Shown one piece after another: positions 18,058 to 26,223 of a stretch of DNA of 64,000 nt. The DNA is from CAZABP01 sp964483245 (GTDB lineage: Bacteria > Planctomycetota > UBA1135 > UBA2386): NCBI GenBank assembly GCA_964483245.1, contig CAZABP010000019.1:19388-83387 (forward strand), written 5' to 3'. The notes beneath the pieces are model-generated. The model made no database searches, was not told the origin of the DNA, and saw only the letters and a list, made by a program, of their open reading frames with translations. A program made the translations under genes and the position numbers. Each line of letters starts with the position of its first letter. Position 1 is the stretch's first letter.

Positions 18058-18852
18058 CTACGGCTCGAGGATCCGCCGCCTGAGCCCCGCTGGGAGCTCA
18101 CCCCGCGCGAGCTGCTCGCACGCATCCTGCGCGACATCCAGTGTCGCGAACACCGAGCGGCAGCGCTCGCAGATCAGGTTCCGCAGTTCCGGTGCGTCGA
18201 CGCCGCGGTCGAGTGCGTGCTGCTTCGTGCGCAGCAGGTCGACGCACACCTGGCGCGCATAGGCCGGCGCCGTCGCGGGGCGGGACGGCAGCGTGCCTTC
18301 GAGCGCCTTGCGGAGCACGAGGCGGGCGCGGTGCAGCCGGGTCTTCACGGTCGCCGGCTTGACGCCCAGGATCCGCGCGACGGTCGCGACCGGCAGGCCA
18401 AGGATCTCCTTCAACACGACGCAGAGCCGGAACGGCAGCGGCAGCGCGGCCACGGCGTTGCCGACCCGCTGGATGCTCTCGGCGCGCAGCGGACCGGGAT
18501 CCGGCTCGGCCATCCGGCTCTCGGCGAACGGCGAGAGCTCGTCGAGCGACGCGATCCGGACCGGCTCCCCGGCGCGACGCCGGTGCATCCGCTGGCAGAT
18601 CCTGGCCGCGATCGTGAACAGCCAGGCGGCCGGATCCCCGTCGCCGCGGAACTGGCCCCACTTCCGCAGCGCCTGCAGGAACGTCTCCTGGACCAGGTCC
18701 TCGGCCTCACCCGGCCCACGGCACAGACGCCTTGCCACGGCGTAGAGCCGGCCGCCGTGCGAATCGACGAGCGACGCAATTGCCGCACGCGGCGGAAGTT
18801 TCTCGTCCGCCGGGGAACCGGCCGGACGTGCTGTGTCTCCTGGCCTGTGCAT
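18058..18852 (-). CDS. ECF sigma factor with C-terminal Cys-containing anti-sigma-like tail
   Basis: 264 residues. Region 2 is at ~28-95 (LVDSHGGRLYAVARRLCRGPGEAEDLVQETFLQALRKW... AAWLFTIAARICQRMHRR) and region 4 at ~125-180 (VAALPLPFRLCVVLKEILGLPVATVARILGVKPATVKTRLHRARLVLRK). The last ~75 residues add a Cys-rich segment (YARQVCVDLLRTKQHALDRG... LICERCRSVFATLDVAQDACEQLARGEL) like the zinc-binding anti-sigma domains usually found on a separate protein. The ATG at 18,852 is the only good start and lies 15 bp from the divergent transporter ATG, inside that gene's Shine-Dalgarno region. It may control the transporter or a redox/sulfur response. Confidence 0.8.
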   Translation of the reverse strand: MHRPGDTARPAGSPADEKLPPRAAIASLVDSHGGRLYAVARRLCRGPGEAEDLVQETFLQALRKWGQFRGDGDPAAWLFTIAARICQRMHRRRAGEPVRIASLDELSPFAESRMAEPDPGPLRAESIQRVGNAVAALPLPFRLCVVLKEILGLPVATVARILGVKPATVKTRLHRARLVLRKALEGTLPSRPATAPAYARQVCVDLLRTKQHALDRGVDAPELRNLICERCRSVFATLDVAQDACEQLARGELPAGLRRRILEP

Positions 18853-18853
18853 G

Positions 18854-18859
18854 AGGAGG
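18854..18859 (+). promoter_or_regulatory. Strong Shine-Dalgarno AGGAGG for the YeeE-type gene
   Basis: A perfect AGGAGG is 8 nt before ATG 18,868, one of the strongest ribosome binding sites in the window. It supports that start and shows that the transporter transcript must begin within the oppositely oriented sigma factor gene. Confidence 0.8.
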
Positions 18860-18867
18860 CAAACGTA

Positions 18868-19425
18868 ATGCAGTCGTTGCTACGACGACCCCGCTGGTCG
18901 CCCTACCTGGTCGGCGCCGGCATCGGGGTCCTGTCTTGGATCACGTTCGCACTGATGGGCCAGGCGCTCGGGACGTCGACCAGCTTCCCGCGCGTCGCCG
19001 GGGCGACGGAGTCGCTCGTGGCACCCGACCACGTCGCGGCGAACCCCTACTACACGAAGCTGCTCGGGACCGCGGCCGCGGCCAAGCCGCTGTTCGACTG
19101 GCAGCTCGCGCTGGTCATCGCGCTGTTCTTCGGCGCCTTGATCGCGGCGAAGCTCGGCGGCGAGAAGTTCCGCGAGCGCGTGCCAGCGCTGTGGAAGTGG
19201 CGTTTCGGCGATTCGAAGCTCCGGCGCTACGGAATGGCATTCCTCGGTGGCGCGCTGCTGCTGTTCGGCGCGCGGATGGCCGACGGCTGCACGTCGGGGC
19301 ACTCGATCTCCGGCGGCATGCAGCTGGCGGTGTCGTCGTGGGTGTTCACGGCGGCGCTGTTCACGACCGGCATCCTGACCGCGTTCCTGATGTTCGGCAG
19401 GGAGGGCAAGCACCATGTTCGCTGA
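18868..19425 (+). CDS. YeeE/YedE family sulfur transporter, N-terminal half
   Basis: 185 residues with about four membrane segments (~12-30, ~73-92, ~118-135, ~155-175). The signature GARMADGCTSGHSISGGMQL includes the conserved Cys of the YeeE/YedE (DUF395) half that lines the thiosulfate path in TsuA-type transporters. The full-length YeeE fold has two such halves; here they are encoded by separate overlapping genes. The start is fixed by AGGAGG 8 nt upstream. Likely role: import of thiosulfate or another sulfur species. Confidence 0.85.
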   Translation: MQSLLRRPRWSPYLVGAGIGVLSWITFALMGQALGTSTSFPRVAGATESLVAPDHVAANPYYTKLLGTAAAAKPLFDWQLALVIALFFGALIAAKLGGEKFRERVPALWKWRFGDSKLRRYGMAFLGGALLLFGARMADGCTSGHSISGGMQLAVSSWVFTAALFTTGILTAFLMFGREGKHHVR

Positions 19426-19987
19426 TCCGTTGGTCCTGTTGTTCGGCGCGCTGACCGGCCTGCTGTTCGGCTTCCTGCTGCAGAAGGGCGGCGTCACGCG
19501 CTACTCGACGATCCTCGGCCAGTTCCTGCTCGCCGACTTCACGGTCGTGAAGGTCATGCTGACCGCGATCGTGACCGGTGCGATCGGGCTCTACGGGATG
19601 AAGGCGCTGGGTGTGGAGTTCGCGCTGCACATCAAGGCGGCGACGCTGCTCGCCAACGCGCTCGGCGGCGCGATCTTCGGGGTGGGGATGGCGATCCTCG
19701 GCTACTGCCCGGGGACCGGCGTCGCGGCGCTCGGGGACGGCTCGCGGCACGTCGTGCCCGGGTTGTTCGGGATGCTGGCCGGCGGTGCGTTGTATGCCGA
19801 GGCGTATCCGTGGCTGAAGGCAAACGTCCTGGGCGTCGCCGACTACGGCAAGGTCACGCTCGCCGACGGTGGGTTGTCGCCGTGGTGGCTGATCGCCGGC
19901 TTCGCGGCCCTGTCGGTCGTGCTGTTCCTCGCGCTCGAGCTCTGGGAGCGGCGGCGCGGCGCGCCGCAGCAGCCACAGGCGGCGTGA
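19415..19987 (+). CDS. YeeE/YedE (DUF6691-like) sulfur transporter, C-terminal half
   Basis: 190 residues, overlapping the previous gene by 11 bp, with GGAGGG 8 nt before ATG. About four to five helices; the second half-motif is GVGMAILGYCPGTGVAALGDGSRHVVPGLFGMLAG, carrying the pore Cys. The segment LLFGFLLQKGGVTRYSTILGQFLLADFTVVKVMLTA is characteristic of DUF6691 proteins. It should pair with the preceding protein as a heteromeric transporter. The stop codons of this gene and folD are only 12 bp apart (convergent). Confidence 0.85.
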   Translation: MFADPLVLLFGALTGLLFGFLLQKGGVTRYSTILGQFLLADFTVVKVMLTAIVTGAIGLYGMKALGVEFALHIKAATLLANALGGAIFGVGMAILGYCPGTGVAALGDGSRHVVPGLFGMLAGGALYAEAYPWLKANVLGVADYGKVTLADGGLSPWWLIAGFAALSVVLFLALELWERRRGAPQQPQAA

Positions 19988-19999
19988 GCAGCACGGAGG

Positions 20000-20857
20000 T
20001 CACACTTCCAGGCCGGCGGCGCGCAGCGTGTTGCGCAGCAGCATCGCGATCGTGACCGGGCCGACGCCGCCCGGCACCGGCGTCAGCCAGCCGGCCGTCT
20101 CCCGCGCCGATTCGAAGTCGACGTCGCCGACGACGCGGCCGTCCGGCAGGCGGTTGATCCCGATGTCGATGACGGTCGCGCCGGGCCGGATCATGTCGCC
20201 GCGGATCAGGCCGGCCTTGCCGACGGCGACGACCAGGATCTCGGCCGCGCGGACGTGGTGCGGCAGGTCGCGCGTCCCGACATGGCAGACGGTCACGGTC
20301 GCGAGCCGGTGCAGCAGCAGCAGCGCGATCGGCTTGCCGACGATCTCGCTGTGGCCGACGACGACGACCTCGGCGCCGCGCAGGTCGGTGCTGCCGGTCG
20401 CCTGCTGACGCGCCTCGAGGATCAGCAGCTCGGCTGCCGCCGCCGTGCACGGCAGCAGCCGCGGCTCGCGATACAGGATCGCGCCCATGTTCGAGGGGTT
20501 CATCCCCTCGACGTCCTTGCGTCGCGAGACGAGCCCCTGCACGTGGCGCGGGTCGATCGCCGGCGGCAGCGGGCGCTGCACGATGATCCCGGTCACCTGC
20601 GCGTCGTCGTTCAGCGCGTCGATCGCGCGCAGCAGCGCCGGCTCCGGCGTGTCGCCAGGCAGGCACACACGCTCGAATCCGATCCCCAGTTCGGCAGCTG
20701 CGCGCGCCTGGTTGCGGACGTAGACGTCGGCGGCGGCGTGATCGCCGACCTCGACCGAGACGAGCTTGATCCGGTCGGGGAACGCGCGGCGCGCCTGCGC
20801 GAGCTCGGCGCGGATCCGGGCGGCGATCGTCTTGCCGTCGATGATCTGGGCGGGCAC
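20000..20857 (-). CDS. folD: FolD-like methylenetetrahydrofolate dehydrogenase/cyclohydrolase with altered active site
   Basis: 285 residues from GTG at 20,857, matching the FolD N-terminus (PAQIIDGKTIAARIRAEL). The fold and motifs are those of FolD, which converts 5,10-methylene-THF to 10-formyl-THF: GIIVQRPLPP, KDVEGMNPSNMGAI, VVVGHSEIVGKPIALLLL, PVPGGVGPVTIAMLLRNT. Two catalytic positions differ. The Lys of the usual YVxxK motif (Lys54 in E. coli) is Gln here (YVRNQ, codon CAG), and the second Asp of KDVDG is Glu (KDVEG). The Gln of the VQxPLP motif is retained. From human enzyme mutants, loss of this Lys removes cyclohydrolase activity while dehydrogenase can remain, so the protein may be monofunctional or use a different chemistry. 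Confidence 0.85.
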   Translation of the reverse strand: MPAQIIDGKTIAARIRAELAQARRAFPDRIKLVSVEVGDHAAADVYVRNQARAAAELGIGFERVCLPGDTPEPALLRAIDALNDDAQVTGIIVQRPLPPAIDPRHVQGLVSRRKDVEGMNPSNMGAILYREPRLLPCTAAAAELLILEARQQATGSTDLRGAEVVVVGHSEIVGKPIALLLLHRLATVTVCHVGTRDLPHHVRAAEILVVAVGKAGLIRGDMIRPGATVIDIGINRLPDGRVVGDVDFESARETAGWLTPVPGGVGPVTIAMLLRNTLRAAGLEV

Positions 20858-20932
20858 TGTGCTGCGGTCGGTCGGGCGGTCGGTGGACGGTTCGGCCGGC
20901 GGACGATACCCGCGCCGACCCCGCGACGAAGC

Positions 20933-21733
20933 ATGTACGACGATCGCCCGCATCTCGCGTTTCCCCGCCTGACGCCGGCCGTCAAGCTGCTGCTGATCGC
21001 GAACGGGGCGGTCTTCGTCCTCAACATGATCGTGACGGGCCGGCTGGCCGAGTGGCTCGGGCTGTCCTGGGAGAACGTTGCGGATGCATACGGGCTCGGC
21101 GTGCTGCGGTTGCTGACGTATCAGTTCGTGCACGACTTCATCAGCCCGGGTCACATCCTCTTCAACATGCTGACGCTGTACTTCTTCGGCACGATGGTCG
21201 AGGAAGAAGTCGGTCGGCGGCGATTCCTGCGCCTCAATGTGATGTCCGGCGTCGTCGGGGGGGGCATGCAGTTGCTGCTGGCGCTCGCGTTTGCGCGGGA
21301 TCCGATCACGATCGGCGCGAGCGGTTGCGTCTATGGCGTCATGGCGTGGGCCGCGCTCACGCATCCGCGCGCGACGGTGATCCTGATCGTGTTCCCGATC
21401 CGCTTGGGCGTGCTCGTCGCGGTCCTCGTCGGTATCGGCATCTACATGACCTACGTCGAGCTGGTCACCGGCTTGCCCACAGGAACCGCGCACGGCGGTC
21501 ACCTCGGCGGCGCGCTCTGGGGCTTCGTCGCCTGGAAGCTCGCGCGGCTCGGCTTCGATCCCTGGCGCCGGATCGACTCCTGGCGCGAGTCCCGCGCCCG
21601 CGCGGCCGCGGCGCGCCGCCGGCAGCGCCTCGACGAGCTGCTCGACAAGGTCCACCGCCAGGGGATCACCGCACTGTCCGGTTCGGAACGCCGGTTCCTG
21701 CAGCGGGCGAGCCAGGACCTGCGTGATCGCTAG
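20933..21733 (+). CDS. Rhomboid family intramembrane serine protease
   Basis: 266 residues with six membrane segments from ~17 to ~205. Catalytic Ser130 lies in GASGCVYG (GxSG) and the catalytic His, probably His190, in AHGGHLGGALWGF. The HILFNMLTLYFFG segment (74-86) is the conserved TM2 (H-x-x-x-N) of bacterial rhomboids. A charged C-terminal tail of ~65 residues follows. ATG at 20,933 is chosen as the first start giving a normal N-terminus. It is divergent from folD (75 bp between starts). Confidence 0.92.
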   Translation: MYDDRPHLAFPRLTPAVKLLLIANGAVFVLNMIVTGRLAEWLGLSWENVADAYGLGVLRLLTYQFVHDFISPGHILFNMLTLYFFGTMVEEEVGRRRFLRLNVMSGVVGGGMQLLLALAFARDPITIGASGCVYGVMAWAALTHPRATVILIVFPIRLGVLVAVLVGIGIYMTYVELVTGLPTGTAHGGHLGGALWGFVAWKLARLGFDPWRRIDSWRESRARAAAARRRQRLDELLDKVHRQGITALSGSERRFLQRASQDLRDR

Positions 21734-21758
21734 GATTGGCGGCCCTTTCCTCCGCGCC

Positions 21759-23891
21759 ATGAAGATCACCCGCCTGCTCGCACTCTCCGTCTGCCTCGCG
21801 GCGCTCCCCTCCCTTCCGGCCCAGGACGACTACAACACGTTCGTCACCAAGCTCAGCAAAGCGCTCGAGTACAAGGACGAGAAGGGGATCGACAAGGCGA
21901 TCAAGGAAGCCGCGCACCACGCGCTGCTGCACTACGAGATGCTCGTGCGCGACGCCGAGTACGGCAGCGGCGGCGACTCGGTGCGCGAGACGATGCGCCT
22001 GATGCAGGAGTCGTGGAAGCGCCTGTGGAACACCGAGACCCTCGAGCGCGTGCAGCGGTTCATCGGTCTCAACGGCGGCTCGACGCTGCAGCAGGTCGAC
22101 AAGGCGGTCGAGAACCTGAACAAGCTCTACACGATGCGTGACCAGGCGACCGCCAACAAGGATCGCGCCGGGCTCGCGACGTTGAAGGGGAACGCGTTCG
22201 ACCTCGCCAACCAGATCGAGCGGCTCGGCCATGCGTATCGCGCGGCCGAGACCTGGGCGCTGGCGGCCGACATCCTGTACCGGATGACGGAGCCTTCGAT
22301 CGACGAGCGGCGCGATGGCGTGTTCGCGCTCGAGCGTTTCATGGAGCAGCGCAAGGAGTGGGACTGGACCAAGGACACCGCGTACCTGCAGAACCAGAAC
22401 CTGCTGAAGTACCGCAAGGACGAGCTGGAGCGTGACCTCGCCGACCAGAAGAAGCGCGAGGAAGCGGGCTACAAGCCGGACGTCAAGGGCGCAGACGCGC
22501 TCGTGATGCCGAACGCGGTCGAGGAGATCCAGCCGCTCGAGTTCAAGCCGCTGAAGGAGCCGCAGCAGGATCTGTTCTGGCGCGGTGGGCCGACGCCGGC
22601 GCTGTGGATCGGGTTCGTCGTGCGCGACCATGGCCCGGAGCAGCTCGCCTGGTTCCGCGGCGCCAACCTGTTCCTGATGTGGGAGGGGGGCAACAAGTAC
22701 GGGATCACGACCAACGGCACCGAGGCGGACCCGGCGAAGGCGGACCTGACGCCGGTGCAGGCCGCCGGCAAGCTGCGCCAGCCGAGCACGTTCTTCCTCG
22801 ATCCGGACCACAAGCGGCAGTACGCGATGTGGTTCTATCTGCCGGGCGAGAGCGAGCCGATGATGGGTCTGAACCACAATCTCGCGCCGCGCGAGAAGAC
22901 CGACACCGACGCGCGCTCGGCGACGATCTACTACCTCAGCGCCGCGAGCTGGACTGCGAAGATCGGCGGTGAGACGGTCACGTTCTACGACGACAACAGC
23001 AACGGGAAGCTGTTCGAGGAGGACCCGATGGAGTACGGCCTGAAGGACCGTGCGCTCGGCAACCCCGAAGGGGACGGCATCCCGGTGCCGGCGTTCGACT
23101 CGATGCGGATCGGCAAGGGCCCGCTGCAGCCACTGTCGCGTTTCGTGCAGATCGGCGCGAAGTGGTACCACATGCGCCCGCACGAGGAGGGCGCGAAGGT
23201 CGGCATCCGCGAACTGAACCCGGAGTTCTTCAAGACCGGCACGGTCGCGTTCAAGTGGAGCGGGCCGCCGGCGGCGAAGCCGGAGTCGGTGCTGCTGCGC
23301 GGGCGCGGGGAGTACGCGACCGCCTGCTACAACATCGTCTCCAGCAAGCCGATCGCCGTGCCGGCCGGGGAGTACGACCTGGCGTTCGGCCGGATCCAGT
23401 CCGGCAAGGGGGCGCAGGTCATGTCGGCGACGATCGCCCAGGGGGAGTTCCCACGGCAGACGGTCGAGCCGGGCGGCACGCTCGCGGTGGAGTTCGGCGC
23501 CCCGTTCCGCCTCGAGTTCGTGCGCGGCGGCAGCGGCGACCAGATCGAGATCGACTCGCTGCGGTTCCGCGTGCTGGGCAAGTCGGGCGAGCTGTATGCA
23601 CGGCTCAACAACGCGCCGCTGAACCTCGAGGTGCTGTGCAACAAGACGCCGAGCGCCAAGGGGGCGAAGACGATCGCCGAGTTCATCGCGATGCCCAACA
23701 CCGAGATCCTGAACGAGCTCGCGAAGGCGAACTCGGGCCTCGGCATCGAGGTCGGGTTCTTCCCGGTCGTCAAGGGCGCCGAGAAGGAGCACACCCGGCT
23801 GTTGATGGACCTGCCGATCAAGGGCGGCGTCGTCGGCCTGCAGGACCGCAAGCACAAGCTGTTCGGCAAGATCGAGCCGGTCTGGAAGTAG
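21759..23891 (+). CDS. Large secreted protein of unknown function
   Basis: 710 residues. Signal peptide MKITRLLALSVCLAALPSLPAQ, then a helical N-terminal domain (~25-250) rich in K and E, and a beta-rich remainder. ATG at 21,759 is preferred over an in-frame ATG at 21,723 because it gives a clean signal peptide. The segment ~375-480 has Asp/Asn-rich loops (FYDDNSNGKLFEEDPMEYG) resembling a calcium-binding dockerin-like loop. No family recognised. It lies just before serS with a 25 bp gap, so the two may share a transcript. Confidence 0.75.
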   Translation: MKITRLLALSVCLAALPSLPAQDDYNTFVTKLSKALEYKDEKGIDKAIKEAAHHALLHYEMLVRDAEYGSGGDSVRETMRLMQESWKRLWNTETLERVQRFIGLNGGSTLQQVDKAVENLNKLYTMRDQATANKDRAGLATLKGNAFDLANQIERLGHAYRAAETWALAADILYRMTEPSIDERRDGVFALERFMEQRKEWDWTKDTAYLQNQNLLKYRKDELERDLADQKKREEAGYKPDVKGADALVMPNAVEEIQPLEFKPLKEPQQDLFWRGGPTPALWIGFVVRDHGPEQLAWFRGANLFLMWEGGNKYGITTNGTEADPAKADLTPVQAAGKLRQPSTFFLDPDHKRQYAMWFYLPGESEPMMGLNHNLAPREKTDTDARSATIYYLSAASWTAKIGGETVTFYDDNSNGKLFEEDPMEYGLKDRALGNPEGDGIPVPAFDSMRIGKGPLQPLSRFVQIGAKWYHMRPHEEGAKVGIRELNPEFFKTGTVAFKWSGPPAAKPESVLLRGRGEYATACYNIVSSKPIAVPAGEYDLAFGRIQSGKGAQVMSATIAQGEFPRQTVEPGGTLAVEFGAPFRLEFVRGGSGDQIEIDSLRFRVLGKSGELYARLNNAPLNLEVLCNKTPSAKGAKTIAEFIAMPNTEILNELAKANSGLGIEVGFFPVVKGAEKEHTRLLMDLPIKGGVVGLQDRKHKLFGKIEPVWK

Positions 23892-23916
23892 CTGCGGCGG
23901 CGCGTAGAACCGCGGC

Positions 23917-25203
23917 ATGCTCGATCTGAAGCTGATCCGCGAACAGCCCGACCTGGTGCGGGCTGCCGCCAAGCGCAAGCGCATGCCGGGCCGCATCGAC
24001 GCGATCGACGCGGTCTTGCGACTCGACGAGGAGCTGCGCGGCATGCTGCCCCGGATCGAGGGGAGGCGCGCCGAGCAGAAGGCGGCCGCGAAGAAGCTCG
24101 GCGGCATGGCGCCGGCCGAGCGGGAGGCGTTCCTCGGCGCGCAGCGCGCGCTGAAGGAGCAGCTGCAGCAGCTCGAGCAGCGCGAGAAGGAGCTGCGCGC
24201 GGAGCTGCAGCAGGTGCTCGGGCTGGTGCCGAACATCCCCTCCGACGACACCCCGGACGGCGCGACCGACGCCGACAACGTCGAGGTGCGGCGGGTCGGT
24301 GAGCCGCGGCAACCGGACTTCGCGCTGCGCGCGCACGATGACCTGGCGCTGGCGCAGGGCTGGCTCGACGTGGAGGCGGCGGGGCGCATCGCCGGCTCAC
24401 GCAACTACATGCTGTTCGGCGACCTGACGCTGCTGCACGACGCGGTGTTGCGGCTCGCGCTGCTGCACATGACGCGCAAGGGATTCGTCCCGGTCGAGCC
24501 GCCGCTGCTGGTGCGGGATGGCGCGATGTTCGGCACCGCGTTCTTCCCCGGCGGCGAGGAGCAGACGTATCGCTGCGAGCAGGACGAGCTGAACCTGATC
24601 GGGACCAGCGAGGTGCCGGTCACGTCGATCCATGGCGACCAGATCCTCGAGCTCGACCAGCTGCCCAAGCGCTACGTCGCGCGCTCCGCCTGCTTCCGGC
24701 GCGAGGCCGGCACCTACGGCAAGGACACCAAGGGGTTCTACCGCGTGCACCAGTTCCAGAAGGTGGAGCAGGTCGTCATCGATGTCGCCGACGAGCAGCG
24801 CAGCATCGAGCACCACGAGCAGATCGTGCGCAACGCCGAGGAGGTGCTGCAGGCGCTCGAGCTGCCGTACCGCGTCGTCGTGGTCTGCGGCGGCGATCTC
24901 GGCGTCCCGCAGGTCAAGAAGTACGACATCGAGTGCTGGATGCCGTCCCGCCAGGCCTACGGCGAGACGCACTCGGCGTCGCGCTTCCACGACTTCCAGG
25001 CGCGGCGGCTGAACCTGCGCTACCGCGACGCCGAGCGGAAGGTGCGGTTCTGCCACACGCTGAACAACACCGTGCTGGCGAGCCCGCGGATCCTGATCCC
25101 GTTGCTCGAAGTGCACCAGCAGGCGGACGGCACCGTACGCGTGCCGCCGGTGCTGCGCCCGCTGCTCGAGGGGCGCGAGACGCTGGGGCGGCCGCTGAGC
25201 TGA
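23917..25203 (+). CDS. serS: Seryl-tRNA synthetase
   Basis: 428 residues, normal length. It charges tRNA-Ser and tRNA-Sec with serine. The N-terminal coiled-coil arm (~1-110, two long charged helices) precedes the class II catalytic core. Motif 2 is ARSACFRREAGTYGKDTKGFYRVHQF, and motif 3 is LNNTVLASPRILIPLLEVHQ, the A-x-PR form also seen in Thermus SerRS rather than the GxGR form. The start ATG gives MLDLKLIREQPDLVRAAAKRK, the standard N-terminus. Confidence 0.96.
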   Translation: MLDLKLIREQPDLVRAAAKRKRMPGRIDAIDAVLRLDEELRGMLPRIEGRRAEQKAAAKKLGGMAPAEREAFLGAQRALKEQLQQLEQREKELRAELQQVLGLVPNIPSDDTPDGATDADNVEVRRVGEPRQPDFALRAHDDLALAQGWLDVEAAGRIAGSRNYMLFGDLTLLHDAVLRLALLHMTRKGFVPVEPPLLVRDGAMFGTAFFPGGEEQTYRCEQDELNLIGTSEVPVTSIHGDQILELDQLPKRYVARSACFRREAGTYGKDTKGFYRVHQFQKVEQVVIDVADEQRSIEHHEQIVRNAEEVLQALELPYRVVVVCGGDLGVPQVKKYDIECWMPSRQAYGETHSASRFHDFQARRLNLRYRDAERKVRFCHTLNNTVLASPRILIPLLEVHQQADGTVRVPPVLRPLLEGRETLGRPLS

Positions 25204-25278
25204 GAGCCGGTTCCCCAATCCCCGCTCGGTCGGCCGGTTGCGGCGCGACGCGGAGATTTGGAAGCAGGCTCTGACCGC

Positions 25279-26217
25279 TCACCCGCCGCGCCGCTCCAGC
25301 ATCCGGTCGGTCACGACCGCCAGCAGGATCACGCCGCCGATCACGGCGAGGTTCAGCGAGGAGGGGATGCCGAGCAGGTTGACCAGGTTCTGGATCACGA
25401 GGATCACGGCGGTGCCGAACAGGATCCCGAGCACCGAGCCGGAGCCACCGCTGAGCTTGCAGCCGCCGAGCACGGCCGCGGCGATCGCATACAGCTCGTA
25501 GAACGCGCCGAAGCTGCTCGGCTGGATCGAGTTGCTGTAGAACGCGGTCAGGATCCCCGCGACGCCGGTCAGGAGCCCGCACGCGACGTAGGCCGAGATC
25601 ACGACGCGGTCGGTCGGGATCCCGGCGAGGCGCGCGGCGCGCTCATTGCCGCCGGTCGCGAACAGCCAGCGGCCCCAGACCGAGCGGTGCACGAGCAGGT
25701 GCAGCACGGCGGCGACCAGCAGCAGCAGCAGGAACGACGACGGGATCCCGAGCCACTCGCCGTTCGCCAGCGCGAACATCGTCTCGAATCCGGCGCCGGT
25801 GCCGAACCCGCAGGTCGCGTCGTCGGCCAGGAACCGCGCGGCACCGCGGTACAGCAGCAACCCGCACAGCGTCACCAGGAACGGTTGCAGCCGCAGCCGC
25901 GTGATCAGCCAGCCGTGTCCGGCGCCGAGCAGCATCGGGACCGCCAACACCGCTGGCACCGCGACCAGGGCCGGCCATCCACCGCTCCCGAGCGCCTGCG
26001 CGAGCAGCACGCCGAGCAGCGCGAACGTCGAGCCGACCGACAGCTCGATGCCGCCGGTCAGGATCACCAGCCCCATGCCGAGTGCGACGATCCCGAACTG
26101 CCCGATCAACCGCGCGAGATTCTGCAGGTTCGCCGGCGAGAAGAAGTTCGGATTCGCGATCCCGCCCGCGACGCACAGCAGGAGCAGCAGCAGCGCGATC
26201 CCGAGCGTCCGCTGCAC
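25279..26217 (-). CDS. Ribose/sugar ABC transporter permease (RbsC family)
   Basis: 312 residues with about eight to ten membrane helices (for example TLGIALLLLLLCVAGGIANPNFFS, LGMGLVILTGGIELSVGS, SYVACGLLTGVAGILTAFYSN). The motif GGIELSVGS is the conserved EAA-type region of the RbsC/XylH group. It follows the binding-protein gene by 6 bp on the same strand. No ATPase gene (RbsA) lies on either side, so a shared or distant ATPase is needed. Confidence 0.88.
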   Translation of the reverse strand: MQRTLGIALLLLLLCVAGGIANPNFFSPANLQNLARLIGQFGIVALGMGLVILTGGIELSVGSTFALLGVLLAQALGSGGWPALVAVPAVLAVPMLLGAGHGWLITRLRLQPFLVTLCGLLLYRGAARFLADDATCGFGTGAGFETMFALANGEWLGIPSSFLLLLLVAAVLHLLVHRSVWGRWLFATGGNERAARLAGIPTDRVVISAYVACGLLTGVAGILTAFYSNSIQPSSFGAFYELYAIAAAVLGGCKLSGGSGSVLGILFGTAVILVIQNLVNLLGIPSSLNLAVIGGVILLAVVTDRMLERRGG

Positions 26218-26223
26218 GCCGGG

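Noticed and set aside
23917..25203. SerRS with defective motif 3
   Set aside because: The A-S-P-R form differs from the G-x-G-R form but is the same type as in Thermus SerRS, so it is not a defect.
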